NCBI GenBank assembly: GCA_009192285.1
Contig: CM018609.1
Span: 265,282-329,281, forward strand
Source: Morchella semilibera
Taxonomy: Eukaryota; Ascomycota; Pezizomycetes; Pezizales; Morchellaceae
Direction: 5' to 3'
DNA length: 64,000 nucleotides
Below, piece after piece: positions 59,348-64,000 of this stretch (the first letter of the stretch is position 1; every line of letters begins with the position of its first letter). The notes under the pieces were generated by a model. The model did no database searches. It was not told the origin of the DNA and saw only the letters and a program-made list of their open reading frames with translations. The position numbers and the translations under genes are program-made.

Positions 59348-59915
59348 CATTATATGTTCAACGCACCTCTAGTCTTTTTTTCTCTGAGGATATCGCCGCG
59401 CCTCCTTTTATATCCCTTTCTAAATCCTTAGTTAGGTCAACTTTGGGTATTGGTGTTGTTTGCTACTCTAGTATAAGGCTTCCCCCTCCCCCCCCCCCCC
59501 TCTTTCCCTCATAAAATTATACCATGCGGAAAAATGGGCTTTGTTCTTTTTTGTGTGGACTTGTTTCAGTTCGAATGAATGTTCCACTGGGTTCAGGGTC
59601 TAAAGTGTACGTAAAATACCTCGGATCTTTGTGCTAGTCCACACATGTACCTACAGTAATTACATATATCCTATACAACTTTGTTGCGTTGAATATCACG
59701 TGATGCATAAATACAAACCCTGTTTAGCCACATGGGGCTTAGCCATAAACTGAACTCTAGAGCTGTAATTGACAAACACTAATTCAGGCTCACTTTACAG
59801 GCATCCCTCCCTGTGGAGGTGCACTGCTCTCCCTTCCAAACCCCCAACGACTGAAAATTTATAACTCCCTAGTAAGGGATATTGACTCCTTCGATCCACT
59901 AACACCACTGGAATA

Positions 59916-60673
59916 ATGTCTTTCGATGCTCCTTTGCCTCCATACAATGCATCCGACCCTCATGCCTCCTTTCTAAACTCGACATGTCTAGACCTCTTAC
60001 TTATCGAGATTGTCCATTGGCGCACCGATTGGCGAATGAGTTAAGCGCGACGAATGAACCACTAGATGATGAAGAAGAGAGGGAGGCTATGTTTTATCGC
60101 CTGGAGTCGTTAGGGTACCGGGTTGGGCAGGGGCTCGTGGAGAGGTTTGCTCAGAAGCTGAGCTGGCTCGTCCCTACAATACTAATGATGGAGTGTGTAG
60201 GTTTTCGCGAGACCGGACTAGAATGGTTGATACACTCGATGTTATAAAATTCATCTGTAAAGACTTGTGGACCATCGTTTTTAGAAAACAAATCGACAAC
60301 TTGAAGACAAACCACCGCGTAAGCTATCCATCATTATATCTAGGACTTTCAAATTCGGGGGCGAGGTGCTGACGGAACGGGACACAGGGTGTTTATGTAT
60401 TGACTGACAATACCTTCCGCCCTTTTGCACGGATGAGCTCGGAAGCCGGTGGAAATGCTGTGGCCAGAGCTCAGCCTGTAGGTATAATCATACAGCTATT
60501 GCTCTACAACGTTGTACGCTAATCAGGAGTGAGTAAAGTTCCTATGGTTCCCTTGCGGCATTGTGAGAGGGGCGTTGGCAAATATGGGTGTGAATGCGAG
60601 TGTTCAAGCCGAAACAACTGAGCTCCCAACTGCGACTTTCAAGATAGAGACAATATCTAAATCGGTGGTATGA
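59916..60673 (+). CDS. TRS33: TRAPP complex subunit Trs33 (TRAPPC6 family), one base short
   Basis: Core subunit of the TRAPP tethering complexes, which activate Rab1/Ypt1 in ER-Golgi and Golgi traffic. Four exons, 59916-60144, 60201-60318, 60388-60477 and 60539-60673, with introns of 56, 69 and 61 nt. Family landmarks: SFLNSTCLDLLLIEIV, then PLAHRLANELSA, FYRLESLGYRVGQGLVERF, DTLDVIKFLCKDLWTIVFRK, LTDNTFRPFARM and FLWFPCGIVRGALANMG. The reading frame from the ATG (MSFDAPLPPYNA) and the frame of the rest differ by one base: at 60011-60015 the family sequence needs IEIVPLAHR, but the DNA has one C too few. Exon 1 is 229 nt where 230 would fit. All other sites are well kept, so a base-calling or assembly slip in a C run is more likely than a true pseudogene. 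Confidence 0.9.
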
Positions 60674-61171
60674 GTTTCTGGGAGTTGGCTTTGATAGCGC
60701 TTTTCTTGTTTCTTGCCTAGGCTATAAAATTCATATATGGTTGGTGTAAACTTGAGATAATTACACATTTTCCCTCTCTTCATTAGAGACTGACTACATG
60801 TAGATAGGAGGACAACGGTTCGAGTCTGGGGGAGCGCTCTCTCTTTCTTTTTTTTTACTTTTAGCGAAAGCCAACCAGGTTGATTTTGCTGAAATAGGCA
60901 CTTTTGTTTCATGCGGATATATACTATTCAAATAAACAAGCCATGAAAAAAACGCTTCTATCTCAGTTCCTTAAGTCCTTCCTAGTATACACGGACGATA
61001 GCTGGTGAGGCTGAATTCTAATTCAGTTGGTTTTTTGGTTTTTTTTTCCCCCTTATTTTCTTTTGTTCTTAAATAGTCGGTAGGAGTTATTTATCTACAA
61101 ATGCAAAAGGAAGCTCATTGTTAGCTTCACACCTAAGCTTAACGAGTGATAGAAAGAGCTTTTATTAGGGT
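60674..61171. other. Convergent 3' spacer TRS33 / malate dehydrogenase
   Basis: Nearly 500 bp with T-rich tracts (60841-60860, 61030-61050), one TACATGTA at 60795, and no gene. A GGTTCGAGTCTGG sequence at about 60819 resembles a tRNA T-arm, but no cloverleaf fits around it. Confidence 0.5.
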
Positions 61172-62597
61172 TTACAACTTTGCAGGCTCGGCCGCTCTTG
61201 CGAACTCAACACCCTTATCAATGTTTGCCTTGAGTCCCTTGATCGCAACCTCGAGAAGCTTCCTCTCGCTAACGCTAGCCGCAGGGATAGGGTTCGTCGC
61301 TTTAACAGCGCCCTGGGGCTACGCGACAGTTAGCATAACGTCCTAGTGCTATTGTTCCCATTAGTTCAATTGGGGATGAATTCATACTCCGAGCTCAACC
61401 GGGACAGCAAAGAAGTCAATACCACCGCCAATAGACTTGCAGACTTCATCACCACCGGTGACACCAGGGAGGTAGACAAAAGTGGGCTCAACAATGCCCT
61501 TCTCGCCCTTAAGGGCCTTAATCACCGATTCGGCGAATCTATTTCAAGCAGAGTTAGAACAGCGACCAACCATCCAGTTAGATAACGTGTACCTGAAACC
61601 CGCAAAGGCCATAGAGAGGGTGGCTGAACCACCACCATTCTTGGCTTCAACAACCTCGTCACCTCCGAACTGAATACCTGTAAAGTCATGTCTATCAGAT
61701 AAAAGACCTGGGAATAAGATATCATGCAGGGAACTTACGGTGGACAAGTCCATCCAACTTGTCGGCGGGAATGTCACAAGCAGGCTTGGCCAAACTCAAC
61801 AAAGGAACAATAGTCTCTCCGCTGTGACCACCGACCACGGGGACCGTGATCTTACGCGAGTCTCTCTCTCCAGTGATCTGGGCGGTGAAGGTTGAGGCAC
61901 GAACAACATCAAGGGTTGTAACACCGAAAAGGCGGGTAGGATCGAAGACCTTGTAGGCCTTAAGGACCTCTGCGGCAATGGGAACGGTCGAGTTGACAGG
62001 ATTAGAGATAATGAGAATGAAAGCTTTGGGGCAGAACTTGGCAATGCCGGTGACGAGGTCACGGACAATACCGGCGTTGATCTTGAAGAGGTCATCACGA
62101 GTCATTCCAGGTTTGCCTGTCCGTAGTTAATATTTGGTACCTACTAATCCTGCTAGAATACCCTGGCTAAACTTACGGGGGATTCCAGCAGGAATGACAA
62201 CGATGTCCGCGCCAGTGAGGGTCTTCTCGAGACCATCATCACCAGGGAGGTACCCGGTTATCCTCTAAACACCATGTGAGCTGGACTGCTAGAGTAGAGT
62301 ATGAAAGGATGTGCTTACTGCGGGGGAAGAGATATGGGAGAGATCGGCAGCAACACCAGGGGTGTTGACGACATCGTATAATGATAATTCATCAATGAGC
62401 GGGCTAGCCTTGAGGAGGAGGGACAAAGGCTATGGTTCGTTAGCGTACTGCGCTCTCCTCTTGCTTCCGTTTCCTCAAGAAGGGTTTCATTTACCTGTCC
62501 GATTCCACCGGAAGCACCAAGAACAACTATTCAATCCTGTTTAGCAAGAACACTAATCACTAGAAGTTCCCATAGGATTCTCACCAGCTTTGACCAT
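61172..62597 (-). CDS. Cytosolic-type NAD malate dehydrogenase
   Basis: Interconverts malate and oxaloacetate with NAD(H); used in the malate shuttle, gluconeogenesis and the glyoxylate route. Eight exons on the minus strand: 62597-62585 (13 nt), 62526-62495 (32 nt), 62429-62319, 62264-62177, 62116-61739, 61677-61593, 61538-61388 and 61312-61172, giving 332 residues. The N-terminus [20 protein letters not shown] has no presequence and carries the nucleotide-binding GASGGIGQ (8-15), so I favour the cytosolic form. Substrate and active-site residues: R82 and R88 in [13 protein letters not shown]121 in ISNPVNS, D151 and R154 in TTLDVVRA, catalytic H179 in [10 protein letters not shown]. The C-terminus is ARAAEPAKL; a final AKL could act as a weak PTS1-like peroxisomal signal, so a peroxisomal share is possible. 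Length is normal, and all seven junctions close in frame. Confidence 0.95.
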
Positions 62598-63286
62598 TTT
62601 GGCTACGGTAATAGGGTATGGAGAGAGAATAAAAGCTGGCGGTTGTAACAAAATTAACACCGGGTAGTTTGTTGAAGTGAATAGATGAGTGAGTGAGGAC
62701 TAGACAGGAGGATGAATTGATATGTATTTATTTAGTGGGGTCATAGTGGGGTTGGCGTTGCAAATCCCGCAGCAGCGGGGGTTCCGGCTAGAGTAAGGAC
62801 ACATGCATTCCTCATCGGGTTCTTCATCCTCATCGTAGCCAGATGCACCCCACGCTGTGAGTTTACATCTCCCGTACACGCATCCTTTTGCGAAAAAGAT
62901 TCGCTTATTGGATTCTACTAATTCGCTGGCCGAATCTCCGCTTCGGATAATTGCGGGGATGTCTACCGCGGGCCGAAACTACTGTCACAATAATTATACC
63001 GAGCGGCTCGCCCGGAGAAAATCGTAAAAGAACCACAATTCCATACCTACATAATCTCTTCCCCTCACACGTGGGCTACTCCAGATTTACTTTTACTTGG
63101 GTGGGATAGCTTATACCCGGGTATCTGGGCAATTATGACAGTATCATATGCGGAGGGGAAAGAAAAAGAAATAAAAGTACCTAAAACAATTCGATAACCT
63201 AGGATAGTAAAAAATTGTTTTATTTTTCAGCACAGGAAAAAAGAAATTGTTTAGAGACCCCCACTCCCCGCACAAAATCACCCTGC
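62598..63286. other. Spacer between malate dehydrogenase and eL28
   Basis: About 690 bp, same-strand neighbours. It should hold the malate dehydrogenase promoter and the eL28 3' UTR. AT-rich near 63150-63240. No gene or repeat recognised. Confidence 0.5.
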
Positions 63287-63955
63287 TTAAGCTTTCTCAG
63301 CAGCGGCCTTGGCCTTGGCCTTGACACCTCTCGGCTTACTGGCCGGGGTGGGCTTGACGGGTCTCTGCGACCTCTTGATGGCACTGGCACGAGCAACGGC
63401 CTCCTGTTTCAGTTGTTAGAACATCACCGGCTATCGGGTAAGTACGGGAGTTAAGCATAACATGCCTGGCGGAGGTCGGGCCTAAGTGAAGTGAAACGTC
63501 AGCAATTCATCCGAAAGATACCGATCTTGAATACAACGTACCGGTAATGTTTCTTGGCAACGCGGTTGACAATGGCAGCATAAGTCCTTTGGTCACCTTG
63601 TCAGCTAACCCGGCCTATCATTGGCCCTCCCCGGCTAATCGTTTCTCCGTAAACTTACTTGCGCTGAGATTTGTTCTTTGAGAACGCGGTGGTGTCGTAG
63701 AGGGAAGCGGGCTTTGAGCCGCACTTCTCGTGGCTCTTCTTGGTGATTACTGTGGTCCATGTTAGTAGCACTTATATCGCAAGGTTCCCTCGCCTTCCAA
63801 ACCCAAGTAAACATACAAGTGACACCGCCGTTCTCGTTAGCCTGAACGCCAACAGCCTACCCACAGAAAATCACTCGTTAATTGATAGCTCTAATCAGTG
63901 TATCGAGCACGTAATATGGGGCAATTCCAACCTTCTCATTAACAAGCCCAGAGTG
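63287..63955 (-). CDS. 60S ribosomal protein eL28, C-terminal part (runs off the window)
   Basis: Large-subunit ribosomal protein present in most eukaryotes but lost in budding yeast. Visible exons on the minus strand: 63955-63932 (24 nt), 63856-63817 (40 nt), 63749-63659, 63586-63542, 63481-63466 (16 nt) and 63403-63287, 111 codons including the stop. They read HSGLVNEK, AVGVQANENGGVTL, ITKKSHEK, TTAFSKNKSQRK, TYAAIVNRVAKKHYR, PDLRQ, EAVARASAIKRSQRPVK and a Lys/Ala-rich tail ending AEKA. The match to fungal eL28 (VNxKAVGVQ, YRxDLRxEAVARASAIKRSQ) is clear. The 16-nt microexon is followed by an intron that begins GC rather than GT (63465 downward). The N-terminal exons lie beyond 64000. Very short exons are likely correct because each carries conserved residues and closes the frame. 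Confidence 0.92.
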
Positions 63956-64000
63956 CTATTGCCAGGTCAGCAATCAATTCAAGCCCCCGTCTTTAATCCT

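Larger units (their letters stand above)
47003..60802. repeat. Dispersed TACATGTA octamer cluster
   Basis: 21 exact copies counted by eye, starting at 47003, 47075, 47615, 49985, 49991, 50701, 51172, 53931, 54045, 54265, 54657, 55285, 55305, 55415, 56012, 56087, 56769, 56883, 56907, 57950 and 60795. Nearly all are intergenic; 47615 and 57950 are in introns. Only two (1174 and 6922) were found left of 46.9 kb. About 0.2 would be expected by chance in 14 kb of even composition. Function unknown. Confidence 0.8.

Noticed and set aside
60697-60850. Possible tRNA: GGTTCGAGTCTGG near 60819 followed by a T run
   Set aside because: No matching acceptor, D-arm or anticodon arm could be placed at tRNA spacing.

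Overview
The window looks like nuclear DNA of a filamentous ascomycete (Pezizomycotina). The host genes carry many short GT-AG introns (47-152 nt) with CTAAC/CTAAT-type branch sites. A eL28 ribosomal protein gene, which budding yeast lacks, is present, and the flanks are packed with chromodomain-bearing Ty3/gypsy elements. A repeat-rich Pezizomycete (truffle or morel type) is a reasonable guess, but that is inference.

Layout. 1-5.6 kb: mosaic of nested, mostly solo LTR fragments and a small palindromic MITE family (here M1). 5.9-8.9 kb: gene island with TIM8 (+) and a fungal serine-rich two-TM membrane protein (-). 9.5-9.85 kb: two copies of a second MITE (M2) around a third palindrome. 9.85-25 kb: gene-free, with degenerate LTR and pol/gag relics. 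25-32.3 kb: gypsy element A (+), hit by three later insertions, two of them solo LTRs with clean 5-bp target duplications. 32.3-44.1 kb: gypsy element C (-), whose 5' LTR was split by a younger gypsy element B (+, two ~632-bp LTRs about 98% alike by eye, TSD TCGTA). 44.1-46.4 kb: LTR and integrase fragments. 47.1-64 kb: gene-dense part with RCE1 (+) and RFC4 (-) tail to tail, a GPI-type aspartyl protease (+), a Siz/PIAS SUMO ligase (+), TRS33 (+) and cytosolic malate dehydrogenase (-) tail to tail, and eL28 (-), which runs off the right edge.

The host genes are unrelated housekeeping functions: mitochondrial import, CAAX processing, clamp loading, cell-surface proteolysis, SUMOylation, vesicle tethering, malate/NADH metabolism and translation. 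They do not form a cluster or an operon. All exon structures were worked out by hand from family conservation, reading frame and splice signals; every modelled CDS closes in frame except TRS33, which is one base short in a C run.

The most unusual non-coding signal is the palindromic octamer TACATGTA: I count 21 exact copies in the 14 kb of the gene-dense right part against 2 in the first 46.9 kb. Several small inverted-repeat elements lie in the same intergenic DNA. I found no CRISPR array, rRNA or convincing tRNA, and no gene cluster that looks like a new enzymatic system.
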